64,000 nt of DNA from Arthrobacter terricola (GCF_004354015.1 NZ_SMRU01000020.1:50464-114463); one strand, 5' to 3'; positions 43,695 through 53,869 are shown, numbered from the stretch's first letter. Numbers and translations: made by a program. Notes: generated by a model from the sequence alone, not told the origin.

Positions 43695-45409
43695 GTTCAC
43701 ACCGCTCGTCCGTGCTCAAGGCAACCATCGCCGTTTTGGCGGTCCTCATGGTGGTCCTCAGTTCCTGCGCGCAAATCCCGCGGTCAGGTCCAGTGGGAAA
43801 GAGCAAAGACGAAAGCGCGGGCAATCCCAACGCCCCCGTTTTCTTCCCGCCGCCTCCCCACCCGGGCGCCACCCCGGAGTCGATCATCGAGGACTTCTAC
43901 GGTGCCGGCAGCGGGTACGAAGGCGACTACGCGGTGGCCCGGCAGTACCTGACGCAGTCATTGTCGGTCAGTTGGAAGTCGGACCAACGGACGCTCGTCT
44001 TCCGCAAGGCCACGGTGGTCAAGACCGGCGTGGAGAATCAGTTCAAGTATCAGCTCGACCTCGCCTACTCAGTGGATGCCGACGGCGTCGCGACCCAGTT
44101 CCCCGAAGGAACCACGGAATCCATCCCGGTGACCTTGGACCAGGTGGACGGCGAATGGCGGATCTCCGCCGTGCCCGACGGCACGGCGATCCCCGAAGAG
44201 ACATTCAAGGTCATCTACGCCGCCCAGCCGATCTATTTCTACGATCCCACCTTTACGTATGCGGTACCGGACATCCGGTGGTTCATCAAGAAGAACACGG
44301 TCAAGGCAATGACGAGTGCGTTGCTCGCAGGTCCCGCACCCTATCTCCGTGGCGCGGTGGTCAGCGCGTTTCCCGCCGGAATGACGCTGGCCAGGGAATC
44401 GGTGCCCGTTGTCTCCGGCGCGGCGCAGGTGGATCTTTCCGCTAAGGAACTCGTTGACGCCTCCGCCGAAGACCGGCAGCGCATGCAGAACCAACTCACG
44501 CTCACCTTCCGGAGCCAGCCGGACGTGGTGAACGTGCAACTTCGGGCCGACCAGGACCTGGTCCGTGTCGAGGACAGCGGCTCCGTCCTGCCGCCGGTCC
44601 TTGAGAAGAACGCCCCGGCCCGCCAAATCGCCGTCAGCAACAACGAGCTCGTGCGCTATGAGAACAACAGGATTTCCCCCCTTCCGGACATGCAGCCGGT
44701 CGCGGGGCTGAATCCGCAAGCGCCGGCCGAGTCCCCGACGTCCCAGGCTGTGGCTTTCCTCAACGGCTCGGGGACCGTCCTCTATTCCATGATTCCGGGC
44801 CAGCCTGCCCGTCAATTGACCACCAGAAGTACTCTGGCCGATCCCTCCTTCAGTCCGCAGGACTGGGTATGGACATCAGGTCCGGGCGCGAACGGGGCCA
44901 CGGAAGTAGTCGCGTTCAAACCGTCAAACGTTCCGGAAGGCCAGCCGATCCCGTCGGTGACCATGGCTCCGCCCTGGCTCGCCGGACGCATCGTGCGCGA
45001 CTTCCGCATTTCCCGCGAGGGCACCCGCGCGCTGGTCGTGTCGGAGCAGAACGGCAAGTCAACCGTCCAAGTGACCGGAATCCTACGCAACCCCGATGGC
45101 ACCCCCAAGGACCTCACGGCGCCCATAACGCTGCTCACGTCGGCGCCGGTCGACCAAGGCGTCTGGGTCAATTCCACCACCGTGGCAGTGATGAAGGGTT
45201 CGGCCACGCAAAACGTTGTCCCCGAGCTGTTGTCGCTCACGTCGAGCGAGCCCCAGCTCCTTCCTGCCTGGGCAGGGCTGACAACTATCAGCGCCGGCAA
45301 TGGTCCGGACGAGGTCTACGGCCAGTCGTCGGCCGGGGTGTTCCAGCGGGTAGGAAACGGCTGGGAACTCCAACTCAAGGGTCCTGTGGATCCGGCGTTC
45401 CCGGGTTAG
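43691..45409 (+). CDS. lpqB: Lipoprotein LpqB
   Basis: The 572-residue lipoprotein has a signal peptide with lipobox LSSC, followed by AQIPRSGPV as in LpqB. It has an N-terminal helical region, a GerMN domain ([20 protein letters not shown]) and a C-terminal beta-propeller-like region. The GTG start overlaps the mtrB stop by four bases. It associates with the MtrB sensor domain in mycobacteria and affects signalling and cell-wall homeostasis. Confidence 0.95.
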   Translation: MSSHRSSVLKATIAVLAVLMVVLSSCAQIPRSGPVGKSKDESAGNPNAPVFFPPPPHPGATPESIIEDFYGAGSGYEGDYAVARQYLTQSLSVSWKSDQRTLVFRKATVVKTGVENQFKYQLDLAYSVDADGVATQFPEGTTESIPVTLDQVDGEWRISAVPDGTAIPEETFKVIYAAQPIYFYDPTFTYAVPDIRWFIKKNTVKAMTSALLAGPAPYLRGAVVSAFPAGMTLARESVPVVSGAAQVDLSAKELVDASAEDRQRMQNQLTLTFRSQPDVVNVQLRADQDLVRVEDSGSVLPPVLEKNAPARQIAVSNNELVRYENNRISPLPDMQPVAGLNPQAPAESPTSQAVAFLNGSGTVLYSMIPGQPARQLTTRSTLADPSFSPQDWVWTSGPGANGATEVVAFKPSNVPEGQPIPSVTMAPPWLAGRIVRDFRISREGTRALVVSEQNGKSTVQVTGILRNPDGTPKDLTAPITLLTSAPVDQGVWVNSTTVAVMKGSATQNVVPELLSLTSSEPQLLPAWAGLTTISAGNGPDEVYGQSSAGVFQRVGNGWELQLKGPVDPAFPG

Positions 45410-45483
45410 CTGGTTCCCGCGGTTTGTCCACATAGCCGCATTCCCTCCTTCTCCCGATTGGCACCAGGTTCCATGCTGGGTTC

Positions 45484-46431
45484 ATGGCACATGGCAAAGC
45501 GCGTTTCCGCGCGAGGGATCCCGATCTCGCAGGCACCCGCACCGACGCCGCGCGGCATCGCGGGAGGCACGGAGCGGTCATAGCGACGATCGCCCAAGGC
45601 CTTGCCGACGCCTTCACCGAGATACTGTCCGTGCTGGCTCCCGAAGAATGCGTGTGTTGCGGCGCGGAGGATTCGGCACTGTGTGGCGCATGCGCGCGCC
45701 GCTTGCGCCTCCTGTGCGCCCGCCCCTTCCGGGCCGAGGCACAGGCCCCGGCACTGCTTACTGTCGACGGGTCGGTGCTGGTCCCGGTCGTGGCAGCCGG
45801 ACACTACCGGGACGAGTTGGCTCAAGCACTGCTTTCCTTCAAACACCTTGGGCAGGGACGGCTCGCCGCGACGCTGGCGCCCGCACTGGGAAAGGCCATC
45901 CGGGCGGCAGTCGGAGACGCCTCCAACATCTGCCTCGTCCCGGTCCCGAGCAGTAACGCCGCGTTCCGGCGCCGGGGTTTTAGCCCGGTTCATCTCCTGC
46001 TCTCGCATTTGCGGCGACGGAAGGCGCTGCCGGGCGTCGAAGTAAAGGACGTCTTGAAGAAGACCGGGCCTGGACTCGCCGGACTCATCGGAATGGCCGG
46101 AGTCCTCCGGATCGCGGATCGATGGACCACAGGCGCCGCCGGCGGACAGAAGGGGCTCGGCCGCGGAGAGCGCGCGCGCCGCGTGCGCGGCTCCATGCGG
46201 GTTCGCGCCGTGTTTCGGGCAGGGCCGCTGGACGGCGTTCCCTGCGTCATTGTCGACGACGTCCTCACCACGGGAGCCACACTCGCCGAGGCGGCACGGG
46301 CGGTATCGACGGCGGGTGGAACCGTGTGCGGTGCGGTCGTCCTTGCCGCGACCAGGCCGCCCACGGGGAGCGACCCCCCCAAACCAGCCGGTAGGCATAT
46401 CCTCAGGCGACTCAAACCAAAAAATAAGTGA
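45484..46431 (+). CDS. ComF family phosphoribosyltransferase-like protein
   Basis: The 315-residue protein has an N-terminal zinc cluster EECVCCG and CGAC, then SFKHLGQGRLAATLAP. The PRPP-binding loop is CVIVDDVLTTGATLAEAARA, and GLGRGERARRVRGSM matches the family loop. ComF proteins take part in DNA uptake, but in actinobacteria the role is not settled. Its position between lpqB and hpf is conserved (M. tuberculosis Rv3242c). The first 35 residues are Arg-rich and may not be translated; an internal start is possible. Confidence 0.88.
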   Translation: MAHGKARFRARDPDLAGTRTDAARHRGRHGAVIATIAQGLADAFTEILSVLAPEECVCCGAEDSALCGACARRLRLLCARPFRAEAQAPALLTVDGSVLVPVVAAGHYRDELAQALLSFKHLGQGRLAATLAPALGKAIRAAVGDASNICLVPVPSSNAAFRRRGFSPVHLLLSHLRRRKALPGVEVKDVLKKTGPGLAGLIGMAGVLRIADRWTTGAAGGQKGLGRGERARRVRGSMRVRAVFRAGPLDGVPCVIVDDVLTTGATLAEAARAVSTAGGTVCGAVVLAATRPPTGSDPPKPAGRHILRRLKPKNK

Positions 46432-46589
46432 CGAAAGGATGAATTACCCGTGGCGATGAACTAACGTCGGTTATGGGTACCAAGAACAGATGTACCTGTC
46501 GATAGCGGCTCGGAAAGGGGCTCGACTGTCTGTCAGATCAGCCCCCGGAAGCGCCCTTATCGTGTCACCTGAGTTGTTTGGAGGGCACC

Positions 46590-47315
46590 ATGGAGTTTAT
46601 GATCAGCGGCCGTAATCTGACCGTTTCGGATCGCTTCCGCGAGTATGCCGGCGAAAAGATTTCTAAGATCGAATCGCTTGGGGACAAGGTCCAACGTGTT
46701 GACGCCAAGGTTTCCAAGGAAACCAACCCGCGCCAGACACCCGGCCAACTCACTGTGGAAGTAACTGTCCTGGGACGGGGCCCCGTGATCCGGGCTGAGG
46801 CGAGTGCCGCTGACAAGTTTGCCGCCTTTGACCTCGCATACAGCAAGCTGCTGGAAAGGCTCCGCCGCGCAAAGGACCGGAAGAAGGTCCACCACGGCCG
46901 CCACACGCCCAAGGCCGTCCGTGAGGCGACTGCGGCGCTTGAGCCCGCCAGCGCGAGCGAACCCATTTACGCAGGGGCCAGCAACCACCTGGAGCCAGAG
47001 ACGGCGCCGGCGGAAACTTCCCCCTACGATGTCGAAAACGACATCCCTGCCGGCGATTCCCCGGTCCTCATTCGCCGCAAGGTCTTCCCTGCCGCTTCGC
47101 TCACCCTTGATGACGCGGTGGACAACATGGAATTGGTGGGCCACAATTTCTACTTGTTCGTGGACAAGGAAACGAATACGCCGTCGGTTGTCTACCGCCG
47201 CCGTGGATGGACATATGGGGTCATCACCCTCGACTCCACATGCGAACCAGGGGACCAGCCCGTGGAAGAAAAGATCCACGCGTACCGCTCGACGGACCAG
47301 GCCGCACGAGCCTAG
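46590..47315 (+). CDS. hpf: Long-form ribosome hibernation promoting factor
   Basis: The 241-residue protein has a RaiA/YfiA domain at residues 1-105 (MEFMISGRNLTVSDRFREYA) that sits in the 30S decoding centre. A variable linker follows, and then the C-terminal dimer domain (SPVLIRRKVFPAASLTLDDA; GHNFYLFVDKETNTPSVVYR) that joins two ribosomes into 100S particles. GGAGG lies just before the ATG. The 158-bp upstream gap holds a six-codon ORF (46439-46459, MNYPWR) with its own GAAAGG and two imperfect hairpins, which may be a leader. Confidence 0.95.
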   Translation: MEFMISGRNLTVSDRFREYAGEKISKIESLGDKVQRVDAKVSKETNPRQTPGQLTVEVTVLGRGPVIRAEASAADKFAAFDLAYSKLLERLRRAKDRKKVHHGRHTPKAVREATAALEPASASEPIYAGASNHLEPETAPAETSPYDVENDIPAGDSPVLIRRKVFPAASLTLDDAVDNMELVGHNFYLFVDKETNTPSVVYRRRGWTYGVITLDSTCEPGDQPVEEKIHAYRSTDQAARA

Positions 47316-47348
47316 GCCAACTGCAGCGACCCCAATGAAAGGACTGGA

Positions 47349-48572
47349 ATGACCGCTTCGCTGAGCCTGTCGCAGGCACGGCGGATCGCATTGGCAGCCC
47401 AGGGTTTGGACAAAGTACGGCCCACCGGCCCCGTATCTTCACGGGCGGTGGGCCGTACTTTTGCCCGGCTCCAGGTAGTCCAGATCGACTCAGTCAACGT
47501 TCTGTCCCGGAGCCACTTCCTGCCGTTCTTCTCGCGGCTTGGCAACTATGACCGGGAGATCCTGCGGGCGATGGCCGGTAGAAGCCCGAGGCGGATGATG
47601 GAGTACTGGGCACACGAGGCCAGCTTCATCAGGCCCGAGCACTTCCCGGACCTCCTTCTGTGGCAAAAGCGGAAATGGGTTGGAGCCTCCCACTTGGAGC
47701 CGGGAGTAAGGGAAGGCATGGCACGCCGGATCCTGGAGGCGCTCGCCGGTGGCCGTCCCATGACGGCAGCACAGTTGACTGCGCATCTGGGGCACGAAGA
47801 AGAGCGGCAGCACGACAACTGGGGATGGAACTGGAACCTGGTCAAGCGTGTCCTGGAGCACCTGTTCGAGGAAGGGCTGGTGACGGCTGCCTCACGGACG
47901 GAACAATTCGAACGCAGATATACCCTGACCGCGAGGATCTTCGCCAACAATGGACCAGGCGACGGCACCCACGACTCCGGCGCCGACCGCGCCGCGTCCA
48001 TGGACCGATTGCTGGACGCAGCGGCGCAGGCCCACGGAATCGGTACGGTTCGTTGCTTCGCCGACTACTTCCGGACCCCGGTGAAGGCAAGCTCCGAGTC
48101 GGTCATCCGGCTTGTTGCTGCAGGACGGCTGGAACCAGTCACTGTGCGTGGCTGGAACCGGCCGCTCTACAGGCATGTTGAGGCCAAGCTCTCGCGCACT
48201 GCCCAAGGCCGGGCCCTCCTCAGTCCCTTTGACTCGTTGGTCTTCGAACGCAGGAGGCTCGAGGAGTTGTTTGGCTTCCACTACAGGATCGAGATCTACA
48301 CTCCCGCGGAGAAGCGGAAATACGGCTACTACGTCCTGCCCTTCCTCCTGCGCGATTCCGTCGTCGCCCGCGTCGACCTGAAGGCCGACCGCGAAGCGAA
48401 ACGGTTGCTGGTGCGCGCAGCCCATGGTGAGCCGGACGCCCCGCCGGACACCGCAGTCGAACTTTCCGCTGAACTTCGCCTCATGGCGGAGTGGCTCGGG
48501 CTCGACGACGTCGTGGTAGCGCCGAACGGCAATCTTTCGTCAGCGCTGGCCTCCGCAACTGCCGGCAATTGA
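47349..48572 (+). CDS. YcaQ-family winged-helix DNA glycosylase-like protein
   Basis: This is a 407-residue protein of the HTH_42/YcaQ family; characterised members unhook interstrand DNA crosslinks. It begins SLSQARRIALAAQGL, then ARLQVVQIDSVNVLSRSHFL, QYWAHEA-like MEYWAHEASFIRPE, and the late SPFDSLVFERRRLEELFGFH then YRIEIYTPAEKRKYGYYVLP. The start ATG at 47349 follows AAAGGA and a five-codon ORF (MKGLE) overlapping it. A perfect terminator-like hairpin sits inside codons 22-38, an unusual feature described separately. Confidence 0.9.
   Translation: MTASLSLSQARRIALAAQGLDKVRPTGPVSSRAVGRTFARLQVVQIDSVNVLSRSHFLPFFSRLGNYDREILRAMAGRSPRRMMEYWAHEASFIRPEHFPDLLLWQKRKWVGASHLEPGVREGMARRILEALAGGRPMTAAQLTAHLGHEEERQHDNWGWNWNLVKRVLEHLFEEGLVTAASRTEQFERRYTLTARIFANNGPGDGTHDSGADRAASMDRLLDAAAQAHGIGTVRCFADYFRTPVKASSESVIRLVAAGRLEPVTVRGWNRPLYRHVEAKLSRTAQGRALLSPFDSLVFERRRLEELFGFHYRIEIYTPAEKRKYGYYVLPFLLRDSVVARVDLKADREAKRLLVRAAHGEPDAPPDTAVELSAELRLMAEWLGLDDVVVAPNGNLSSALASATAGN
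47412..47462 (+). terminator. Terminator-like hairpin inside ycaQ coding sequence
   Basis: AAAGTACGGCCCACCG (47412-47427) and its perfect complement (47446-47461) form a 16-bp stem, with an inner CCCGT/ACGGG pair and TTTT at 47459-47462. It starts about 100 nt after the hpf stop and lies wholly inside the translated N-terminal region of the next gene. Confidence 0.75.
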
Positions 48573-48697
48573 GTTGCAGCGTTTCCGAGCGCGGCCCAAG
48601 GGTTCTCCGCTCTCAGGGAAACGTAACCGGGCTCTTTGTCTCTCCCGTAGACTGAAAACGCCAGAATTCGGCAGCTTGAGACTGGGAGCAACTTTAC

Positions 48698-51439
48698 GTG
48701 GCATCACTTATCGAAAAAATTCTCCGCACGGGTGACAAGAAAACCCTGAGGCAACTGCGGAACTATGCCGATTCCATTAACGCCCTTGAAGACTCCTTCA
48801 AGACCTTCTCAGACGCCGAATTGCGTGAAGAAACGGACAGGCTCCGTGACCGCCACCAGGACGGCGAAAGCCTCGACGACCTCCTGCCGGAGGCTTTTGC
48901 AGCCGTGCGCGAAGCTGCCTCACGTACCCTCGGCATGCGCCACTTTGATGTCCAGATGATGGGTGGGGCGGCCCTGCACCTCGGCAATATCGCCGAAATG
49001 AAGACCGGTGAAGGCAAGACCCTCGTGGCCACAGCTCCTGCCTACCTCAATGCCCTCACCGGCAAGGGTGTCCACGTTGTCACAGTCAACGACTACTTGG
49101 CTGAATACCAGTCCGAGCTCATGGGCCGCGTCTACCGCTTCCTCGGGCTGAGCAGCGGGTGCATCCTCGCCAACCAGGATCCGTCGGTGCGCAGGGAGAT
49201 GTACGCCGCGGACATCACCTACGGCACGAACAACGAATTCGGTTTCGACTACCTGCGCGACAACATGGCGTGGGACCAGTCCGAGCTCGTACAGCGCGGC
49301 CACCACTTCGCCATCGTTGACGAAGTGGACTCCATCCTCATCGACGAGGCACGTACTCCGCTCATCATCTCCGGTCCCGCCCAAGGCGACACCAACCGCT
49401 GGTACAGCGAGTTCGCCAAGGTCGTCCTGCGCCTCCAGCCTGAAACCGACTATGAAGTGGATGAGAAGAAGCGCACCGTCGGTGTCCTCGAAGCCGGTAT
49501 CGAGAAAGTCGAGGACTACCTCGGAATCCAGAACCTGTATGAATCCGCCAACACGCCCCTCATCGGTTTCCTGAACAACGCCATCAAGGCCAAGGAACTT
49601 TTCAAGCGCGACAAGGACTACGTGATCCTCGACGGTGAGGTCCTCATCGTCGACGAGCACACCGGACGCATCCTTGCAGGACGCCGCTACAACGAAGGCA
49701 TGCACCAGGCCATCGAGGCGAAGGAAAACGTCGAGATCAAGGCCGAAAACCAGACCCTCGCCACGGTGACCCTGCAGAACTACTTCCGCATGTACTCGAA
49801 GCTCTCGGGCATGACAGGTACCGCCGAAACTGAAGCCGCTGAGTTCATGAGCACCTACAAACTGGGAGTCGTGCCGATTCCCACCAACCGGGACATGCAG
49901 CGCATCGACCAGTCGGACCTGGTGTACAAGAACGAAATCGTGAAGTTCGAGGCAGTGGTTCGGGACATCGCCGAGCGGCATGAAGCAGGCCAGCCGGTGC
50001 TCGTTGGTACCACCAGCGTCGAAAAGAGCGAGTACCTGTCCGGACTGCTGGCCAAGGAAGGCATCCGGCACGAGGTCCTGAACGCAAAGAACCACGCGCG
50101 CGAGGCCGCCATCGTGGCACAGGCCGGACGCAAGGGAGCGGTCACTGTGGCCACCAATATGGCCGGCCGTGGTACGGACATTATGCTGGGCGGCAACGCC
50201 GAGTTTACGGCCATCGCCCAATTGGCTTCGCGCGGACTTGACCCGGAGGACAACTCCGAAGAATACGAGGCCGCGTGGCCAGAGGCACTCGAAGCCGCCA
50301 AACAGGCCGTCAAGGATGAACACCAGGAAGTCCTCGAATCGGGCGGCTTGTATGTCCTCGGCACGGAACGCCACGAGTCCCGCCGCATCGACAACCAGCT
50401 TCGCGGCCGTTCGGGCCGCCAAGGTGACCCAGGGGAGTCCCGTTTCTACCTCTCCCTGACCGACGACCTCATGAGGCTCTTCAACTCGGGGGCAGCCGAA
50501 CGGCTCATGAACAGCTCCGTTCCGGACGACGTCGCGCTCGAATCCAAGCTCGTCTCCCGCGCAATCGCTTCCGCCCAGGGCCAGGTTGAAGGCCGGAACG
50601 CCGAGCAGCGGAAGAACGTCCTCAAGTACGACGACGTCCTGAACCGCCAGCGCGAAGCGATCTACGGCGATCGCCGTCGGATCCTCGAAGGCGACGACCT
50701 CCACGAGAAAGTCCAGTTCTTCCTCGAAGACACCATCAATGCCATGATCGACGCCGCGACAGCGGAAGGCACGGGAGATGACTGGGACTACAGCCAGTTG
50801 TGGACCAACCTCAAGACGCTGTACCCGGTAACGGTAACCTCCCAAGAGATCATCGATGAAGCCGGTGGAAAGCCCCGGGTTTCCGTCGAATTCCTGAAGA
50901 ACGAGATCCTTTCGGATGCACAGCTCGTCTACAAGGAACGCGAAGAAGCCATCGGGGCGGAGAACATGCGCGAGCTCGAGCGCAGGGTTGTCCTGTCAGT
51001 CTTGGGACGCAAGTGGCAGGAACACCTCTACGAGATGGATTACCTGAAGGAGGGCATCGGCCTGCGTGCCATGGCCCAGAGGGATCCCCTGGTCGAATAC
51101 CAGCGTGAAGGCTTCACGATGTTCCAAAGCATGATGGAAGCAATCCGTGAGGAAAGCGTCGGTTTCCTCTACAACCTCGAGGTCGAAGTCACCCCGGCAG
51201 AAGACGTTGTGGTCCTGGACGGCAGCCCCGAAGGCGGACACACCGAGCATCACGATGCACAGATCCACGCGGCGGGACTGGATGCTCCGGAGAAGCCGGT
51301 CCAACTGCAGTTCACGGCCCCCGGAGAAGACGGGTCCACCCAGACGCGGATTGAAGGGCGTTCCACGGGACGGTCCGGCAACCCCGCGAAAGCCGCTGAG
51401 GAAAGGCCTCGTTCCAACAGCAAGAAGAAGCGCCGCTAA
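48698..51439 (+). CDS. secA: Preprotein translocase ATPase SecA
   Basis: The 913-residue motor of the Sec pathway has Walker [10 protein letters not shown] near residue 105, the [14 protein letters not shown] block near 208, and [35 protein letters not shown] in the second nucleotide domain and [20 protein letters not shown] in the helical wing are also clear. The C-terminus ends in a basic Ser/Lys/Arg tail without the CxCxSGxxxCH zinc motif of enterobacterial SecA, as in other actinobacterial SecA1 proteins. The start is a GTG, and a strong terminator follows. Confidence 0.98.
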   Translation: MASLIEKILRTGDKKTLRQLRNYADSINALEDSFKTFSDAELREETDRLRDRHQDGESLDDLLPEAFAAVREAASRTLGMRHFDVQMMGGAALHLGNIAEMKTGEGKTLVATAPAYLNALTGKGVHVVTVNDYLAEYQSELMGRVYRFLGLSSGCILANQDPSVRREMYAADITYGTNNEFGFDYLRDNMAWDQSELVQRGHHFAIVDEVDSILIDEARTPLIISGPAQGDTNRWYSEFAKVVLRLQPETDYEVDEKKRTVGVLEAGIEKVEDYLGIQNLYESANTPLIGFLNNAIKAKELFKRDKDYVILDGEVLIVDEHTGRILAGRRYNEGMHQAIEAKENVEIKAENQTLATVTLQNYFRMYSKLSGMTGTAETEAAEFMSTYKLGVVPIPTNRDMQRIDQSDLVYKNEIVKFEAVVRDIAERHEAGQPVLVGTTSVEKSEYLSGLLAKEGIRHEVLNAKNHAREAAIVAQAGRKGAVTVATNMAGRGTDIMLGGNAEFTAIAQLASRGLDPEDNSEEYEAAWPEALEAAKQAVKDEHQEVLESGGLYVLGTERHESRRIDNQLRGRSGRQGDPGESRFYLSLTDDLMRLFNSGAAERLMNSSVPDDVALESKLVSRAIASAQGQVEGRNAEQRKNVLKYDDVLNRQREAIYGDRRRILEGDDLHEKVQFFLEDTINAMIDAATAEGTGDDWDYSQLWTNLKTLYPVTVTSQEIIDEAGGKPRVSVEFLKNEILSDAQLVYKEREEAIGAENMRELERRVVLSVLGRKWQEHLYEMDYLKEGIGLRAMAQRDPLVEYQREGFTMFQSMMEAIREESVGFLYNLEVEVTPAEDVVVLDGSPEGGHTEHHDAQIHAAGLDAPEKPVQLQFTAPGEDGSTQTRIEGRSTGRSGNPAKAAEERPRSNSKKKRR

Positions 51440-51530
51440 GCGTGGAGGCTGTCCTGCCTGGTCAGTGAAACCCCAGGCGGGACGAACCGCAAAGACTGCG
51501 CCGGTGCCGAAACCACCAGTCGGATACGCC

Positions 51531-51572
51531 AAAGGGGATGGGCCGGAACTCATGTTCCGGACCATCCCCTTT
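51531..51572 (+). terminator. secA terminator
   Basis: AAAGGGGATGG (51531-51541) pairs with CCATCCCCTTT (51562-51572), and the inner CCGGAAC/GTTCCGG extends the stem to a TCAT loop. It lies between the convergent secA and Rv3235-like genes. Confidence 0.92.
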
Positions 51573-51663
51573 CGTCTATCGCTGCGCGGGTGTATCACTG
51601 CGCGGCTCGCGGCCGAGGGCGTATCGCGGCTGGTCGGTGCCTTAGGTCGGCCCCGGCCCCGCT

Positions 51664-52239
51664 TTAGCCGATTTCGAGGGCCGTTACTTTCCAGGCGTCT
51701 TTTCCACGTTCGAGCCGCATGGCGACTGCCCGTGAGCGAAGTTCTTCGGCTACAACGGAGCTCGCCTCGTAGACGCCGTCCTTGACCGCGCATATGCGGA
51801 CCGAACGGACCACGGGGCTGCGGTGGAGACGCGACTGCCCAGGCTTGATGCGTGCAGTGTATGCCCTCGTCAGTGCGGCGCGGTGTTGCAACGACGCATA
51901 GCACGACGGTTCCAAGGAGCGCGAGAGCTGCTGGGCGGGCCGGGTTCCTGCGAGGACTTCGACAACTGCTTGCGCGATGCTCCTGGCCAAGGTGCGAATC
52001 TCCCTGTCGAGGCTCAGCACTTTCGGCACGGCAGGCGCGGAGGACGGACGAACGTCCGATGGTTCGCCGCTTCTATTCTTGGCGAGGGAAGCACGCAGTG
52101 GAGAAGCCGGGGCTGCAGAAGGGACAAGTACAGGCACCGCTGCCTTTCGTCCGGAATCGGGCAGGGGGAGCAGGGCTGATGTAGTCAAGATGTTCCCCGG
52201 TGACGAAGGTATGGGAGGTCCGCTCAAAGCACTGGTCAT
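51664..52239 (-). CDS. Rv3235-family protein
   Basis: The 191-residue protein has a Pro/Ser/Ala-rich first 70 residues, then a compact domain: LDREIRTLARSIAQAVVEVL, AGTRPAQQLSRSLEP, then VRSVRICAVKDGVYEASSVV and AMRLERGKDAWKVTALEIG. This matches the actinobacterial Rv3235-like family of unknown function, found near secA. It starts 2 bp after the LysM gene stop with a GGAG ribosome site, so the two form an operon. Confidence 0.8.
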   Translation of the reverse strand: MTSALSGPPIPSSPGNILTTSALLPLPDSGRKAAVPVLVPSAAPASPLRASLAKNRSGEPSDVRPSSAPAVPKVLSLDREIRTLARSIAQAVVEVLAGTRPAQQLSRSLEPSCYASLQHRAALTRAYTARIKPGQSRLHRSPVVRSVRICAVKDGVYEASSVVAEELRSRAVAMRLERGKDAWKVTALEIG

Positions 52240-52241
52240 GG

Positions 52242-53093
52242 TCAGCTCCGGGGAGGCGGGTTGAGGATTTGGCCGGGGACAAGGTGCCCCGGATCGTCTC
52301 CGATCATCTGGCGGTTTGCCTCATACCACTTCGGCCAATGGATGGCGACCTCTACGTCGCTGGCAAGTGGGCCGAGCTCCCGGGCGGCAATCGACCATAA
52401 CGAATCGCCGCGTTGTACCACCACGGAACCCTGCCTGTTCGCGTCGGATTGTTCGGCGCTGCGCTGCTGGCCTGAACCGAGCAGTCCGGGCTCCGTGACC
52501 GGCTGGCGGGGCTGCCAACCTGGCTCTATGGGTGCCGGGGCAGAGCCGACCGACGAGGTATCCAGCCTCTCAGCGACCATGGTGGGATGCCCGGCCGTCA
52601 GGGGTACTGATTCCGGATGCCCGGCCGAAGCGTCGGGCGTTTCCTCTGGGGCTGCGGGTGTCGGTGCCCAGGCCGGCGCGGTGGATACGCTTTGGTCAGT
52701 CGGACTCCATGCCGGCTCCACAGGGTCAGGAGCTGCGTTTGCCAGGGGAATTCCGACGAGATTCAGACCCAGTATCGCCAAGGCCAGTCTTCGCATGAAT
52801 GCGGGGCTGAGACGGGCAGTGGCCTGCGCACCCCGAATTCGGCCTGAGCGCTGGAGCAATACGGTGGCGACCGCGAAAAGGAGTCCCGCGACCCACCACG
52901 CCACGGTCACCAACCCGCAGACTGTCGCGCAAAGGCCCAGGATGTCGTCGAACATGGGTGTTTGCCTGCGACTCGCCGATTCCTGCCAGCGGGAAACTAT
53001 GATCATGCCGGTAGCGGCGAGCAAGACACCTAGCAGAAGGATGGTTGCTGCCATTGCGGCGTCATTGCGGACGGATCTGGTCGATTGTTCCAT
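52242..53093 (-). CDS. LysM-domain membrane protein
   Basis: The 283-residue protein has two or three N-terminal helices (AATILLLGVLLAATGMIIVS; TVAWWVAGLLFAVATVLLQ; LALAILGLNLVGIPLANA). A Pro/Ser/Ala-rich exported linker follows, then a C-terminal LysM module (VVVQRGDSLWSIAARELGPL ending GHLVPGQILNPP). LysM binds peptidoglycan, so the protein likely bridges membrane and wall. The ATG is preceded by AAGGGG. The region upstream carries the 10-bp phased TTTGA array. Confidence 0.87.
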   Translation of the reverse strand: MEQSTRSVRNDAAMAATILLLGVLLAATGMIIVSRWQESASRRQTPMFDDILGLCATVCGLVTVAWWVAGLLFAVATVLLQRSGRIRGAQATARLSPAFMRRLALAILGLNLVGIPLANAAPDPVEPAWSPTDQSVSTAPAWAPTPAAPEETPDASAGHPESVPLTAGHPTMVAERLDTSSVGSAPAPIEPGWQPRQPVTEPGLLGSGQQRSAEQSDANRQGSVVVQRGDSLWSIAARELGPLASDVEVAIHWPKWYEANRQMIGDDPGHLVPGQILNPPPRS

Positions 53094-53119
53094 GGGTTCC
53101 CCTTACCCGGATAATGTCA

Positions 53120-53185
53120 TTTGATATAGTTTGATGAATTTTGAATCATTTTGATCATACAAATGGCGATTTGTCCAGATTTGCT
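53120..53185. repeat. Helically phased TTTGA direct-repeat array
   Basis: TTTGAT occurs at 53120, 53130 and 53150, TTTGAA at 53140, and weaker TTTGTC/TTTGCT at 53170 and 53180. The period is exactly 10 bp. The block is strongly AT-rich within GC-rich surroundings and lies between divergent promoters. Such head-to-tail repeats on one DNA face fit cooperative binding by a BldC-like protein. Confidence 0.7.
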
Positions 53186-53202
53186 GGTGGGTGACCGGGA
53201 TT

Positions 53203-53231
53203 TTGACCCGGCAGGAAGGGCCGCTTACGCT
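53203..53231 (+). promoter_or_regulatory. Leaderless promoter of hypothetical gene
   Basis: TTGACC (53203-53208), a 17-bp spacer and TACGCT (53226-53231) place the start site about 7 bp downstream, at the ATG (53238). Confidence 0.75.
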
Positions 53232-53237
53232 GGCGCC

Positions 53238-53810
53238 ATGCGATGGGATGCTCTGTTTGAAGACATGGAGGCACAACTTGCCGCAGAGCATCTCCTGGGC
53301 CTTGAATCGGAAGTCTCGGAGCGCGCGCGGGTCGAAGTCGCCGGAATTGAAGTCTCGGACAGGCTGCGCGGGGCGCTGGGACAAGCGCTCGACGTCGTTC
53401 TCAGATCGGGTACGGTCGTGTCAGGCGGCGTGAGCCACGTCGGGAGCGAATGGCTCGTCCTGAACGAATGCAGCCATCAATGGCTTGTCCCACTGGCGGC
53501 AGTAATGACGTACCGGGGATTGGGTAGGCAAGCGAGGGCCGCTCAGTCCACTGTTTCCCGCCGGCTTGGCATCGCCAGCGCTTTGCGCGTGTTGGCCCGC
53601 GACAGGGCCGAATTGGCGGTCCACCTGTTGGCTGCGAACCCTGGGGAGGCTGCCATCTTCGGCGTCATCGATCGAGTCGGGAAAGACCATTTCGATCTAG
53701 CGGTCTTGATGCCCGGTGAAGTACGGCGGTCGGGAAACGTCGTGTCTGTGGTCACGGTTCCGTTTGGCTCGCTGGCCGCATTGCGCTCACTGCGAGGACG
53801 CGAGCTATAG
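53238..53810 (+). CDS. Conserved-looking hypothetical protein
   Basis: The 190-residue protein starts MRWDALFEDMEAQLAAEHLL. No named domain is recognised. It has no signal peptide or membrane helix. A central beta-rich part (GTVVSGGVSHVGSEWLVLNE) and a later IFGVIDRVGKDHFDLAVLMP could be a small barrel. The start is fixed by a leaderless promoter whose start site coincides with the ATG. A longer reading from 53151 would run through the promoter and is rejected. It faces a small HTH gene tail to tail. Confidence 0.7.
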   Translation: MRWDALFEDMEAQLAAEHLLGLESEVSERARVEVAGIEVSDRLRGALGQALDVVLRSGTVVSGGVSHVGSEWLVLNECSHQWLVPLAAVMTYRGLGRQARAAQSTVSRRLGIASALRVLARDRAELAVHLLAANPGEAAIFGVIDRVGKDHFDLAVLMPGEVRRSGNVVSVVTVPFGSLAALRSLRGREL

Positions 53811-53869
53811 CGCGCAGGAAGCGCTTCGGAGTCCTCAGGCCAGACCGGACGCTCCCGCATCGGTGCTCG

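Noticed and set aside
48920..50845. 641-codon open frame opposite secA
   Set aside because: It is antisense to an unmistakable SecA with all motifs; no start signal.
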